A DNA stretch of 64,000 nucleotides from Aphrophora alni (GCA_963513935.1 OY740768.1:1801835-1865834); one strand, 5' to 3'. Shown: positions 13,330-27,289, numbered from the stretch's first letter. The notes: generated by a model from the sequence alone, not told the origin. Numbers and translations: made by a program.

Positions 13330-16046
13330 CTTGTCCAATATAGGATTATTGTAAACCATGCCTACATACCACACTCGAGCAAAGTCAGATTAATGTAAAC
13401 CATACCTACAAACCACAATTGCACAATTTCGTAATATTCGAAACCATGTCTACAAACCACACTTCAGCAATGTTTGACTATATTGGAAACCATGCCTACA
13501 TACCACACTCGAGCAAAGTCAGATTAATGTAAACCATACCTACAAACCACAATTGCACAATTTCGTAATATTCGAAACCATGTCTACAAACCACACTTCA
13601 GCAATGTTTGACTATTGTAAACCATGCCTACATACCACACTCGTGCAAAGTCAGATTAATGTAAACCATACCTACAAACCACAATTGCACAATTTCGTAA
13701 TATTCGAAACCATGTCTACAAACCACACTTCAGCAATGTTTGACTATTGTAAACCATGCCTACATACCACACTCGTGCAAAGTCAGATTAATGTAAACCA
13801 TACCTACAAACCACAATTGCACAATTTCGTAATATTCGAAACCATGTCTACAAACCACACTTCAGCAATGTTTGACTATATTGGAAACCATGCCTACATA
13901 CCACACTCGTGCAAAGTCAGATTAATGTAAACCGTGCCTACACACCACAATTGCGCAATTTCGTAATATTCGAAACCATGTCTACAAACCACACTTCAGC
14001 AATGTTTGATTATTGTAAACCATGCCTACATACCACACTCGAGCAAAGTCAGATTAATGTAAACCATACCTACAAACCACAATTGCACAATTTCGTAATA
14101 TTCGAAACCATGTCTACAAACCACACTTCAGCAATGTTTGACTATATTGGAAACCATGCCTACATACCACACTCGAGCAAAGTCAGATTAATGTAAACCA
14201 TACCTACAAACCACAATTGCACAATTTCGTAATATTCGAAACCATGTCTACAAACCACACTTCAGCAATGTTTGACTATATTGGAAACCATGCCTACATA
14301 CCACACTCGAGCAAAGTCAGATTAATGTAAACCATACCTACAAACCACAATTGCACAATTTCGTAATATTCGAAACCATGTCTACAAACCACACTTCAGC
14401 AATGTTTGACTATATTGGAAACCATGCCTACATACCACACTCGAGCAAAGTCAGATTAATGTAAACCATACCTACAAACCACAATTGCACAATTTCGTAA
14501 TATTCGAAACCATGTCTACAAACCACACTTCAGCAATGTTTGACTATATTGGAAACCATGCCTACATACCACACTCGAGCAAAGTCAGATTAATGTAAAC
14601 CATACCTACAAACCACAATTGCACAATTTCGTAATATTCGAAACCATGTCTACAAACCACACTTCAGCAATGTTTGACTATATTGGAAACCATGCCTACA
14701 TACCACACTCGAGCAAAGTCAGATTAATGTAAACCATACCTACAAACCACAATTGCACAATTTCGTAATATTCGAAACCATGTCTACAAACCACACTTCA
14801 GCAATGTTTGACTATTGTAAACCATGCCTACATACCACACTCGTGCAAAGTCAGATTAATGTAAACCATACCTACAAACCACAATTGCACAATTTCGTAA
14901 TATTCGAAACCATGTCTACAAACCACACTTCAGCAATGTTTGACTATTGTAAACCATGCCTACATACCACACTCGTGCAAAGTCAGATTAATGTAAACCA
15001 TACCTACAAACCACAATTGCACAATTTCGTAATATTCGAAACCATGTCTACAAACCACACTTCAGCAATGTTTGACTATATTGGAAACCATGCCTACATA
15101 CCACACTCGTGCAAAGTCAGATTAATGTAAACCGTGCCTACACACCACAATTGCGCAATTTCGTAATATTCGAAACCATGTCTACAAACCACACTTCAGC
15201 AATGTTTGACTATTGTAAACCATGCCTACATACCACACTCGTGCAAAGTCAGATTAATGTAAACCATACCTACAAACCACAATTGCACAATTTCGTAATA
15301 TTCGAAACCATGTCTACAAACCACACTTCAGCAATGTTTGACTATATTGGAAACCATGCCTACATACCACACTCGTGCAAAGTCAGATTAATGTAAACCG
15401 TGCCTACACACCACAATTGCGCAATTTCGTAATATTCGAAACCATGTCTACAAACCACACTTCAGCAATGTTTGACTATTGTAAACCATGCCTACATACC
15501 ACACTCGTGCAAAGTCAGATTAATGTAAACCATACCTACAAACCACAATTGCACAATTTCGTAATATTCGAAACCATGTCTACAAACCCCACTTCAGCAA
15601 TGTTTGACTATTGTAAACCATGCCTACATACCACACTCGAGCAAAGTCAGATTAATGTAAACCGTGCCTACACACCACAATTGCGCAATTTCGTAATATT
15701 CGAAATCATGCCTACATACCACACTTCAGCAATGTTTGACTATATTGGAAACCATGCCTACATACCACACTCGTGCAAAGTCAGATTAATGTAAACCGTG
15801 CCTACACACCACAATTGCGCAATTTCGTAATATTGGAAATCATCCCTACATACCACACTTCAGCAATGTTTGACTATATTGGAAACCATGCCTACATACC
15901 ACACTCGTGCAAAGTCAGATTAATGTAAACCGTGCCTACACACCACAATTGCGCAATTTCGTAATATTGGAAATCATCCCTACATACCACACTTCAGCAA
16001 TGTTTGACTATTGTAAACCTTGTCCATATACCACACTTCAGCAATA
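13330..16046 (+). repeat. Satellite array: 132/134-bp monomers, 1200-bp higher-order repeat
   Basis: About 20 tandem monomers of 132 or 134 bp. Each monomer has three related ~44-bp submonomers starting aaaccatgcctacataccac, aaaccatacctacaaaccac and aaaccatgtctacaaaccac. The 2-bp difference is tattg versus tatattg in the third submonomer. Tracking tgtttgac from 13605 gives spacings 132,132,134,132,134,134,134,134,134, which sum to 1200; the next period starts at 14805 with the same beginning. Variants include ctcgag versus ctcgtg and accatacc versus accgtgcc. Edges are degenerate (13330 and 16040). Since 132 is a multiple of 3, open frames run through 132-bp stretches; these are not genes. 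Confidence 0.97.
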
Positions 16047-16049
16047 TAG

Positions 16050-16900
16050 GTTTAAAATTCCGACATCTGCTGTGTAACTGTACCTTAAATGACTCATCCC
16101 TCATTTTCTAAATACGAGGTATTGTTTTGACAATTTTGTTTTAAATAATAACCCTCTTCATGCCGTGAAAATAAAATTGTGGCATCAAAAGTATTTGGTT
16201 CTAGGTTTTTGGGCGACGTTCAATTAAAATTTATTGTATAAAAACACATTTAAAAATATTATAATTTGCTTCCATTTTAAAGTTTACAGACTGATGTTTT
16301 TGATTACTAACTTATTCAGTAGGTTATAAAATTAAACAAACATTTTTAATTTGAGCAAAATTGCATCTTCTTGAGCTTTTACTAAAGCACACAGAGAACT
16401 GAAACATCTCATTTGTATAACGAAAAATAAATGATGCTAAATTAATTCATTGGATTTTGTTAGGAAAATTAATTCAAATACAGCGATAGTTCATAATAAC
16501 TAGAATTGGAATTGCGTAAATTAGCAGATTTACAAACAAAACTCACACAATACAATTAAACATAACAATAGATAACAGAAACTAGAGGTAGAACCGCATT
16601 AAGAAAACACATTGCTTCGAGTACAATGTACGCTGTGCAATAAATAAATCTAAATCGTGAGGAGATTAACTTAAAGGGGTGTTAGGCCTATTAGTTGAGA
16701 CAAAATTCTAAATGATCTCCACGTTTTTAGGTTTATTACAGGTATCAGATTAACAGGTTTATTCCAAATGTGTGCGTGCATGCCTTTATGTCTGTCTACG
16801 TGTTGTGAACACATTAATATGTTGATAGACTTTGCAACAATAAAAATACGTTTTGGTTTCTAAAGTTATTTGATCGAATGTTTATATTGTTAATATAAAA
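16050..16900. other. AT-rich, no gene seen
   Basis: No coding-like stretch or repeat recognised. Confidence 0.5.
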
Positions 16901-16914
16901 TTTGATATTATTTG

Positions 16915-17075
16915 TGTGTATGAAAACTAATAAACATTATTACGTGTTAAAACTAGAACATAAAAGAAGTACGAGGCTATGTTGACGTTTTCATCTTTAA
17001 TGCTCTAGCTTACACATGATAACGAGAGTTGATTTATACTCTCGAAACTTAGTGTATTAGTATGTATAAACACAC
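16915..17075 (+). repeat. Hammerhead-like hairpin repeat (GATAACGAGAG type)
   Basis: At 17017-17048: tgataacgagagttgattta, then a tactctcgaaac block. GAGAGT pairs perfectly with ACTCTC, followed directly by GAAAC. The flanking aaactagaacataaaa and the tagtgtattag block match the copy at 1755-1890. Confidence 0.65.
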
Positions 17076-17727
17076 GCAAATATCCGAAAAAATAAAATAT
17101 GGTGATGGATTTTGTTAAAATTTAAAACATCGACCACAAGAAAAATATACAAAATTATCACTAAAAGAAAACTTTCTTAAAATAAAATTATGATTTGGGA
17201 TTTCATATCATTTCCTTTCAACATTATATACAAATAAAATTTAAATGTACTTGAAATATTGATAGAAAATAAACATGAACCTAAATCACTAACTTGTAGT
17301 TTTAATTGTGCACATATTGGTATAAAAACCTTTCCAATTTGGTTTTGTTATTATTTTTAATTTGAACACGTTGTAATTTCAACACAAGTTCTAACATTAA
17401 CATATTCACTTTATTAGTTGTAACTTAAAATTAAGTCAAGACACAGATTTAGAGGTTAATTAATATAATTTGCATCAGATAGGTTGCAACATCATCTACA
17501 GTATTAACACGTCTTTAACCTAAATTAATAATTACATTGAATATATTTGTTGATTAATTTGGAAACAAAACTGATAATAAATAATGAATCGGCTTTCTTT
17601 CAATACATTTAATATTCTTCCCCACAACATTGTCCCAATAACAGTCGGTAGTATTAATACGTGAATTTTATAAGACTTCCTGTTTGGTGTAACCAAAGGC
17701 TGTTTTCTACAATGTCACCAACGGATA

Positions 17728-17912
17728 TTGAAATCCACCACCATGCATCGTGATAAAATTATCTTACTTTCACCATTACCCTCTGGGGTTCACAAGAGTG
17801 AGTACGATTACAGCAATCCCGAGTTCAATAGCTGGATCTACATCTTCATTAATGTAGTCTTGGGTTATATCCCTCTAACTCATCCTTGTCCTCTCTCAAC
17901 CCTTATGTTATT
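17728..17912 (+). repeat. Dispersed repeat family B, left arm of an inverted pair
   Basis: The block caatcccgagttcaatagct followed by ggatctacat recurs in reverse complement at 18105-18145 (agctagatctacatcc with acaatcccgtgg). The two form an inverted pair about 340 bp across (about 17805-18145). Related sequences lie near 35840, 45404, 45840, 46820 and 47900. The 62-codon ORF here is a by-product. Confidence 0.6.
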
Positions 17913-18007
17913 ATAATATTTGAGGGCAAAAAGTATTTATTTTATGCTCTTTACTTCCTTTTTTTGTCGATATAGATCGACATTTTTTTCCCCTTGAAAT
18001 AGAAGAA

Positions 18008-18155
18008 AGAAACCCCTACCACTTGAATACACTAATAAAGTCAGATTAGAAAGAGAAAAAAGTAGGTCAAGAAAAATATATCACAATATTAGATTGAAAA
18101 GGATGTAGATCTAGCTATACTGCCACGGGATTGTCACAGATGTAAGTAAGCTCCT
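18008..18155 (-). repeat. Dispersed repeat family B, right arm
   Basis: Reverse-complement partner of 17805-17912, with gatgtagatctagct and the cgggattgtcaca block. See that entry. Confidence 0.6.
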
Positions 18156-18360
18156 GAGAAGTACTCATATTGACATATCCAATATATTTAGGGTTGATGC
18201 AACCAACAGATTGTTTTAGGGATTTTATAGCTAATGTTTTAGCAAATTTTGATTAGATTATTTCATTAAAATTTGAATTTAGATCATATGAATCACTAGA
18301 GCACTGTTGTGAACATCCCCCAAAACCACAATAAAAACCTCTGAAGTGTGTATTGTACAT

Positions 18361-18380
18361 CTGAAGATGATATTGAAACA
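18361..18380 (+). other. Minimal hammerhead-like box (degenerate)
   Basis: ctgaagatgatattgaaac has the CUGAAGA and GAAAC boxes, but only a few bases between them and no stem. Likely a relic of the repeat seen at 12357 and 56781. Confidence 0.35.
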
Positions 18381-18422
18381 AAACTATGGTCTTTCTGTTG
18401 TTAATGGTTTTGGGAAATTTTC

Positions 18423-18680
18423 TTTCATAGGAATTTAGACTTTTAGTGATATGGCAACATCCTCTGTAAATTAAAAAAAACGAAATCTTGATTGTTATTT
18501 GGCTTCGTGTTTTGTAATGCTTCAGTACTGTTCAACTCTATTTTAACTTTATTTCTTTCATAAAAATTTAGAGTTTAAGTGATATGGCAGCATCCTCTGT
18601 AAATTAAAAAAAAACGAAATCTTGATTGTTATTTGGCTTCGTGTTTTGTAATGTTTCAGTACTGTTCAACTCTATTTGAT
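18423..18680 (+). repeat. Tandem duplication, 133-bp period, two copies
   Basis: gatatggcaacatcctctg at 18448 recurs at 18581 with one change (gcagc). The following aaacgaaatcttgattgtta and ttggcttcgtgttttgtaat blocks are repeated almost exactly. Confidence 0.95.
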
Positions 18681-19225
18681 TTTTTAACGAACTTCAACAT
18701 ATGTCACATCAGAACGAACAAGCAATCGAAATACCAAATAAAAAAAAAAAACTACAAAAACTATATTTGTTTAAAAACAACTAAATGTAGAATTTGTTGT
18801 GTAACTTTGTGAAAATAAACATCTGTTAAAATCTAGTGGAAAACAACAAACTAATCAACCCAACAGAAAACGTCGGGGGATTATTATATTCATGATATTT
18901 TACAATTAATGCAGACAAAACACATTTCACGAATTAAGAGCAACAAGGTGCGCCTGTGGTCCCCCGCCAGGGAGTCCTCTAGTTAAGTAATTGCAGATTG
19001 TTCTCCATATATCTGTGGGGAAATTAAGTACCGTGTGAAAGTAATTAGTGGTGCATGTACCTCTTTGCAGTGGTAACGTTTTATTTGATTAAAAATTAAT
19101 CATTCCACCTAACATGAATGTATCAAGTTCATAATAATGACACACGTTAACAATACAACTTAATAATAAATAGGTGAGTATACATAATATAAACCGATTG
19201 CAAAGTTTCAAAGCTATGTCACACG

Positions 19226-19237
19226 TGCGCATGCGCA
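19226..19237. promoter_or_regulatory. Perfect NRF-1/EWG-type palindrome TGCGCATGCGCA
   Basis: A perfect 12-bp palindrome in otherwise CpG-poor sequence. It matches the consensus of NRF-1 and its insect homologue Erect wing. No gene start was found next to it, so a regulatory role is inference. Confidence 0.4.
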
Positions 19238-19524
19238 GTAACATAAAAGTAGGTCGTTATTAAATGACAGATCTTTTAAAACACAACTATATCAACTCTT
19301 ATCCATGGTGCATTGAGTTCTGGAACTGAAGGAGCTAGCCATAGGTGTTTTTGTGAATATGGAATGGAGAGAACGTTTAATAACGCCACACTCGGGCCCA
19401 AGAAGGATTCAATTGAGAATAGTAATATCTATTAACCTCTCGGTGGATTGATATTTAAAGCATAAAATGTCAATGTCCTGTTTAACAACGCTCGGGGCAT
19501 TTTTTAGCCTTTATTTTAATCTCT

Positions 19525-19590
19525 GGTTTAGGTTAGGTTAGGTTAGGTTAGGTTAGGTTAGGTTAGGTTAGGTTAGGTTAGGTTAGGTTA
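19525..19590 (+). repeat. Interstitial (TTAGG)n, ~66 bp
   Basis: About twelve near-perfect ggtta units. Confidence 0.97.
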
Positions 19591-19599
19591 TTTGAAATA

Positions 19600-22500
19600 A
19601 TAAAGTAGGGGTTTATGGATAAAGCTATGCAAATACCCTTGATTGTTTATAGTACATGTGGGGTGGTGTTGAGAGAGGATGGGATTCATAGTCAACCCTG
19701 GTAAGGCAGTCGTACATCGTAAATGATAGTCCACGTTTACTATTGGTAACAAATCAAGAAGTTTAACTTCTCAGTTCAAACGCAATATCAATCTCTCTAT
19801 CTAGTTGTCTAGATTTAACAACCTCAAAGTTGATCACTTTTGTTTTAAGAAAAGGATCATTAGTTTAAAAATTTTATAAATCTTATTTTATAATAAGATT
19901 ATTGTTATAAAATTTACAAATTTCGAGCACTTTTTGAAATACTTTCTTTTTATATTTTTATGATCTCAAAATATAACAATAATCATTTCGTTTTATATTA
20001 GTAAAGATAATGGAACAATCCATAGTTGTAAAAGTGGCTAGCATTGTCACCTCCAACCTTTGAGGTGACAAAGGCCACTCAAAAAGTTAAGGTGTTGGTC
20101 CAACATCTAGAGTAAGAATTTCAGTTACAATAGTGAAAATTATGTCGACGGGAATTCAATATGCTGACCACACATTACCTGGCTTAGGTTAGGTTTATAG
20201 TCTCTAAGATATGTGTGGTTGTAATTTGACATGCAAATAACTTCAAACTTCAACGACTTTTCGTTTATTTGATCAAATTAAATGTTTGTTTTTTTATTCT
20301 AGTTTTCTTTACTTTCCATGTTTTAAACAACTTGACATAAAAGAAATTACATTACACTAATGTATAAATTATTTTATTATTTGACTGTATGTTAGAGATC
20401 AAGATTTCCCAGGAGATTGACCCTAACCTTACTTTCTGTTCCGTGTTCAAACATTTAACAAGTTGAAAGTTTTAAGCGCTCTGTACAAAATGTAATAATT
20501 TATTCTCGTTTCCAAAGTATAGGACTTTAGAATTGCTTTTTTTCCTAAACACTAATTATTATAACTTCAAATCTTTTCAACACAGCGAGCGCTATTTGAA
20601 AGTTTTGTTCTTAGAAGTTGGCGATTTCTTATGAAAAATGAATCTTTTAACAGTTTCAGCTTGGAAAGTCAAAAGACCCGGTGTAACATCCGCAGATGTC
20701 AACAATAATTACCTTATAACATTGCAATAAATTAAAAAATAATTCATAAAACATTAAATCATTTAGATTTTAAATTTCGGGTTTACCCACTAAAACAGGG
20801 TGTCAGGAACTTTGTCATTTGATTCTGATCATAAAATATAAAACAATTTCTAATAAATATGTGTCTAAAAAGGATTTGTTTTCTGTATATCTGTTTGATT
20901 TACTTTAAAGATATTTATATTATTTGAGAAAGAATAAATTCATTTCAAATTGTCGATTTATTAAAAACGTTATTTCAAAATTTGGATGATGTTTTCAAAA
21001 AGTTTTATTTTATTTTTACACCTAGTATGAGATTTAACACGTAATCTAAGCAATCACAACACACCAACCTTGAATAAGAAGTGTAACTATAATACTAACT
21101 CTACAAATCCAATTCAATTTTTGATAATGTTACATTTTGAAATAATATATTTAATACAGTTAAAAGTGAAAGTTATTTGCGCCATTAGTTTTGCCTTAAT
21201 AAGCCATTTGATATCTCACATGACCTGGTGCTTTTTTGTATTTTGAATATGATCTGAAAGGATAGGTAAATTTCAGTCCAACGCTGAATGCTTTTCTCAA
21301 ATTTGTCTAGGGAACTTTTTTAAACTCTAGTGTTCTAATTTCACATACTTAACAATTATATAATTTTTAATAAATTGAAATATATTTTGTGCCGCCATTT
21401 TGGTTGAGGCTATCCAAAAATTATTTCGTGGCCTCCGTTCAATTTGTCTTTTTATCCCTTTTAATTTGACCTGTCAAAAGATACGGGTTCCAATTTTAAA
21501 ATTTCTCTTGTTAGGGGAAGGGGGAACATTACAAGCTGAGAAACGTTAAATGACCTAGTTAAACAATTTACGTTTGGTTCTATTTAGTTTGTTAAAAAAA
21601 TTATGGTGGGGATAGGGAGACTTTATTAACACACTGTAAATTGGCAGCAACCTTCGAAAACGGTTAGTGATGTTTTCATTTTGTATGTTGGTACATCTGG
21701 CTTACCAAAATTAACAAACCTAACCTAAACTTTATTAATTAGAAACAAATTCAGGTAATTGGAGAAGATAATTTGCTTAAAATTATGTTTTTATTGTTTG
21801 ATTCGATTTTATAATTTATAAATTTTCATGTTATTTTTAAGTTGGACACCTGTTATATACTTACAACATTCTAAAGATCTAATTAAAAATATAGTTAATA
21901 ATACACATTCTGATTCCATATTTTATCACATTTGAAATGTTAGTCGTTGTACATTTGCACAATTCTAAGTTTGGACATTTTAAAGCAATCAAATTCGGAT
22001 ATTACTGTGTATTCGTATTTTGTTAATTTTAAACCAATATATTGGTTTAAGAAGACCATATTTTCGGCCATCTTGAAACCAATATCTTGTAAGTAACTTT
22101 AGCAGAGATTTAGGTGACGTTTCTTTCCACAGCCTTTTGGTGGTAAATCAATGAAACCCGTTTTGTATATCCGCGTTGACATTATATTATATTTTGGTTC
22201 AGAACGTTTTTTCACTTCAAAACATATAAATTTCTAAAATTTAATCCAAAACAACAAAAATCCTTCATTTTATCGTCACTTTTTACATTATTAACTCTCC
22301 GAATATGTTCCAATCTAACAAGTTATTGGTCGATATCATGAAAAAGAGTTGAGATTTATAAACAGCTTGTAGCATTGGTTTTGTAATCGGAAAGTAGTGA
22401 AATGTGTCTCATGACCATTTCCTGCATTAAAGTTAGTTAAAGAAATCGGTTCAAAGATGGCCGTCAAAATTTTAAAAATATAAAAAACAAATTCTACTCT

Positions 22501-22850
22501 TTGCTTTAACAGAAGTATAGCAATTTTCAAATTTAAATTTAAAGAAGTTTTGTAATTGTTTGTCGTATTCCAGAACTAAATTATTACACCCTGTATAGTA
22601 AATCATTTTTGGCACAACAGTCAGCGAAGGGCTTTTAAGTAAAGTATGATCAACAGATCGAGTTACACCTTTGTAGCCAGATTTGTCCACCAATAGTTGC
22701 TTTGGCTTTATCTAAGGATAATGGGTTAAAACCGTAACATTTTAAACCCACATTAGGCAATCCGCATGTTAACACAAATATATGACTTGTTTCGTTCAAA
22801 CATATTTTAATTTCTCAAACAGAAATAAATTCACGCTTTTATCACAAAAA
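19600..22850. other. AT-rich, no gene seen
   Basis: Only chance ORFs. A small hairpin (gtcacctccaacctttgagg then tgac) sits near 20046. Nothing else recognised. Confidence 0.5.
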
Positions 22851-22879
22851 TATATTTGTGTTTTTGTAACAAGGATTTA

Positions 22880-23200
22880 AAATGGTGCCCTTGTCCTAAA
22901 AAGAGGAAAATTTATAATAAGGCTTTAAATGGTTTAAAAGAAAATAAATATGGGTTGTTTCTCCTACACAATAGCAATAATTACGTAAGGATTCAGTTTA
23001 AAAACACAAGCATACATTATCCCTTTGTTTTAGAATGATAAAAGTTTAGTAATAAATACAAATGAATCTAAAGGTTCCATTCCAAGCTGGGCTAAAGCTT
23101 TGTGTTAAAACATAAAAGACCGTCATAAAGCTAAAAGTGAAGTGAAAAACCTTTTAGCTTTATAAAAATATTTTACGTAATAAATATAACAAGTTGTTAC
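22880..23200 (+). repeat. Dispersed repeat family C, copy 1
   Basis: About 320 bp related to 26385-26700. Shared blocks are atccctttgttttagaatga (agccctttgttttaactttt in the other copy), gtaataaatacaaatgaatc, ttccaagctgggctaaagc, and a final agctttataaaaatattttac block followed by gtaataaatataac. Unknown family. Confidence 0.6.
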
Positions 23201-23209
23201 GATAAGTTG

Positions 23210-26200
23210 TCAAGGGTTTTTAAGTACAGTCCGTTCGTATAACCTAGACTTTCATAAAGCGCGTCTGGAGAAGTTGCAGGCGGGAGGAGAACTGATGTCA
23301 TAACTACTACTGCTGATAAAGAGATTAACTCAGCTCTATTCCGGTGTCAACTATCACCATGTTGCCGCCTTGTCTTATCATATGTTTGTTTACAAACAAT
23401 TGAACAAACTTTCTAACTTTAAAAAATCGTTTTTAAATTTAAAAATTGATGTTTATTTTCAAAAAAAAGTTTTTCAATTTTGTTTTAACATGGCATTTAC
23501 CTTCAGATTTACAACCAATTGGATAAAGTTTCTAACCAGAGATATTGTTAATTTTCAAATTATTAATTAAAATTTATTACCTTTTCTGGTGATGAACAGT
23601 CGTTGTTTCGATCATCACAGGGTCATTTTAAAAGAAACACTAAACCAGAGAACCACTATCATGTCTCCTAGCTTTCGGGGTGATATGTCTTGAATAAACA
23701 CACGTTTCATCCATCTAAATTACTGACCTTCTTTTCTCCTACTCTGTTAAAAGTTTTAAATAATTAATTCTCATGTCACGGATGTTTGATTTTTTTAGTA
23801 ATAATTGCTTTTATCAATCGAAATCCTAGTTCCTTAATAACTTTATTAAAACCCATAAACTCCTTTAAATTTAGTTTTTTTTCCATTTAAACCATAAGTA
23901 AGGGCTCTAAAGTTGGCCGTTCACCTTCCGTTAAGGGAAAATCGTTTACAGTCCTTCTCACTACACATTGATTGAAGTCGTCAATGCTCGCAGACCTACA
24001 AGTCTGCAAATATTTGTTTTATCGAATTAACAAAAACACCAGTTACTTGTGCTAAGAGGGTTTGTAACTTAGTTAACTTAAGAGCTCCTCCATTATCGGC
24101 TTCTTGTTTTATAAAACTATACACATTTTATGCGATTCAGAGAGATTGATCAGCTGTTTTCACCTTCCATCACGACACACTAAACTAAATGTTTTTGAAA
24201 CGCACAGTACAAAACTCACATTAACACTGAGGTGAGTGTTTCCTCTACTACACCAACCAATCCTAAGACGATTGAGCATCTCAGTGACAGAGGTTAGGAG
24301 GCTATATGTTAAGCAAAACAGATAATACTAAACATGGATAACAAACTATTTAGTAGCCACTAAAAACACCTAAAAGAAATTGTCTGTGGTACGTCTGTCT
24401 GTTGAGATATATTGTCACCATTTTGAGTAGTTTTGACGGAGACTTTAACGTCACTCGTTATTTTATAAAACGAGTTTCAAAAGCGTTGTGTGGAACATTA
24501 TGAAATTATGAGGTGTATCATGTGCCCTACAAACACGTAAATAGCGTGGATATTATGTAGTATCCAAAGAGGTAATTATTTCGGAGTGAAGAATGGAACA
24601 AGTGCTGATCAAATAATATATTTTCTTCCCCGTAGTAAATTAATGACGCTAATTAATATTTGATACAAAAATCCAGCAACGAACAGTTAATGAAGTGTAA
24701 AACGATTAGAAATACAAAACATCTTGTATAAGGGTTAAAGGTTGTCTTTAGTTTATTTCTATAGAAACATAAAATATATAACAGGAAGATGTAATCTGTA
24801 GCGCTTCATAGATATTACTCATAAAATAATTTTATACTTACTTTGAAAATGTGAGTTAATATAAAGCAGGTAACTAAGGATGAATTACTGTTGTAATAAA
24901 AACTTTATTTTTTATGGTCATAAACAAAAAAACATCAATCAAACTAAGAGTAAATAATGTGGAATGGACACAGTTTGTTTTATTTTTGTTAACAATAGGA
25001 ATAATAATTCAAACTTTGGGAATCTTAGTTGGGGTGTTTTGGTGTAATAACTTTAATACCCTCTCTTCGGTAGAGTTTTGATGATCAAATACTAAAGAAG
25101 TCTTGCGATACATTACTTTAAATGTCTTGACAACTGAATTAATAAAATGAAATGAAAACGTAATTCCATTGTTATAATCCAAAATGGCAACCTGACAATT
25201 TTTAAAAATGAGGTCTGAGAAATATTTTTCATAACACTCAAATGGGTTGTGAACATACCAATTATTTTGATTTACTGTTCCTTCTGGGTTATTTTAAAAT
25301 ATACAATGTGTGTTTGGAGGTTGATTGAAATTAAAAGGTCTTGTAAGAGCTGTGAAAAATGGGTAAATTTTAAATTCTGTTCGTAAGAATCCAGTTTGTA
25401 GAGTAAAATGAAATTTCGTTTAGTTTAAAATCTCTATTGTTTAAAAAGTCGATAATTTTATGACATGACTATCAGAAAGTAATTGTTTCCATGTTACTCT
25501 TATTATCTAAAACTTTATTTTTGACATGGAATAAATTTAATACGAAGCTCACGTGTATAAGCTATCCTAGTAATGTTCTATGTTCCACGTTGAAAATACT
25601 TGAAAAGCATTCAATAGACCTATATCTTTGCATTTGGGAATCGTTTACAATATTCGTCTTTTATATTCTCCATCATGGAAGCACAATAAATTTTTCCATA
25701 CAAATAATGGTTAAAAACCAATCTTGTGTTTCGATGTAAGATATTGTTAGAGCTATTAAGACGCACGTACCAAATTTGGTAAAAAAAAGAAAGAATATGA
25801 TACCAATAGTATAAACAGCAATATTATACTAATAGAGAAAATCTAGTATATGTCTATTCATTTGTATAAGTCAGCAAAAATAAGTGTGTTTTGTGCTATT
25901 TTAAGTAAAAAATTAATCTACACTATTTCAAAAACTATATTTTAGTAAAAGTCAAACTGAAAATTATGTTTAGAACCAAATTAGTTAATGCATACACCCT
26001 TATATTTTTCCAAACTTTTATTTAATAAATTTGCTACGATAGTGAAATATTCCAATATTTACAACAGGACCATCTGTTCACTTCTTTTCCATTGGAGGAG
26101 AGGGGGATTGAAATGTTGATCGTCAACTTTGAGTCCTTGGATAACAAGTTATATTAAATTTGAAGAAAATATACAATTTACTCTCTATTTTCATAAATTA

Positions 26201-26380
26201 AATGATGTATTTTTGTTATATGCAACTAGAGACGAATTTTTATTTAGTTATGGCTATATAGGACTTCACAGACTACAGATATCCACTTTTCTAAACACAA
26301 TTTTTATCGTTAGTATATTTCACAACAGGTTTTTTTTTCATACAATAGCATCATATATTTCGTATATGTGATAATTGCAA
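23210..26380. other. No gene seen
   Basis: Several short ORFs are AT-driven and lack motifs. Slightly GC-richer patches (23225-23360, 23900-24300) could be old repeats, but I recognise none. Confidence 0.45.
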
Positions 26381-26384
26381 AACC

Positions 26385-26700
26385 AAATTTATAAATAGAG
26401 GCTTAAAAAGGTTAAAATGAAAATATCAATTTCTTGTATTTAAAAAATAATAATTACTTTAGGTTTATAAACACAAATTCATATCAGCCCTTTGTTTTAA
26501 CTTTTACAAAAGGTAGTAATAAATAAGAACGAATCTAAAATGCTCATTGCAATCTGGTCTAAAGGGCGCAGCTTACTGCCTTTTGTTTGTTAAAAACAAT
26601 AGGACATCATAACATTAAAACTTAAATGAAACAAACCTTATCTTCTGCTTTATAAGGATAAAAACAAAATGTAAGTAATAAATATAATAACAAGCTCTTA
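26385..26700 (+). repeat. Dispersed repeat family C, copy 2
   Basis: Partner of 22880-23200, same orientation, with several small indels. Confidence 0.6.
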
Positions 26701-27226
26701 ATTTAATGTAGAATTAGCAGCGTTTTTAAATCAGCACAATGCTAACTGTAAAAACAATTAAACACAAACCATTGGCAGTCTGTTTTAATTATTAGAAAAC
26801 GCTATAAAATATATAATTTTTACTTTGTCTCAAATAATATTTCTGATATTTAAACAAATTCTAGATTTAATAGCAACTTAAAAACTTGTTTAACCATCTG
26901 AAAAATAATTCGTACAACTTTTCTTTTAGACAAGATTCCAAAAATTTAATCTCGTAATCTACTAAAACTGTACGAGAATAACTTTACGTTTAATAGCAAA
27001 ATAATATTATATGAGTAGATCTGATAGCTTTATTATTACAGTAACTACCCTCCCTATTCCACCTTTGTACATTTGATTTATTATAATGTAGGAAGCTCAA
27101 AGGTTTCTACTCGAGATTATCCATATTGTGACAATATTTGTATAAGGCAAAAAGCTATGAGTTATCCCTGTGATTTCATTTAAAACTTGAAATAACATTC
27201 ATGTAACTTGTATATATACAAATTAG

Positions 27227-27229
<3 letters not shown>

Positions 27230-27288
<59 letters not shown>
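27230..27288. repeat. (AT)n microsatellite
   Basis: About 29 uninterrupted AT units. Produces an Ile-Tyr ORF on the minus strand that is an artefact. Confidence 0.98.

Positions 27289-27289
<1 letters not shown>

Noticed and set aside
13553..15794. Five repeated 95-139-codon ORFs that look like a tandem-repeat protein
   Set aside because: They exist because 132 bp is divisible by 3; every 134-bp monomer breaks the frame, and no start, splice or domain signal is present.
13330..16046. CRISPR-like repeat/spacer array
   Set aside because: Repeats are directly abutting and variants of one another; there are no unique spacers and no cas genes, and the genome is animal.
19360..19440. Possible first exon of the receptor (ATG with basic residues)
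   Set aside because: The short frame lacks a hydrophobic signal peptide and a donor in the needed phase.
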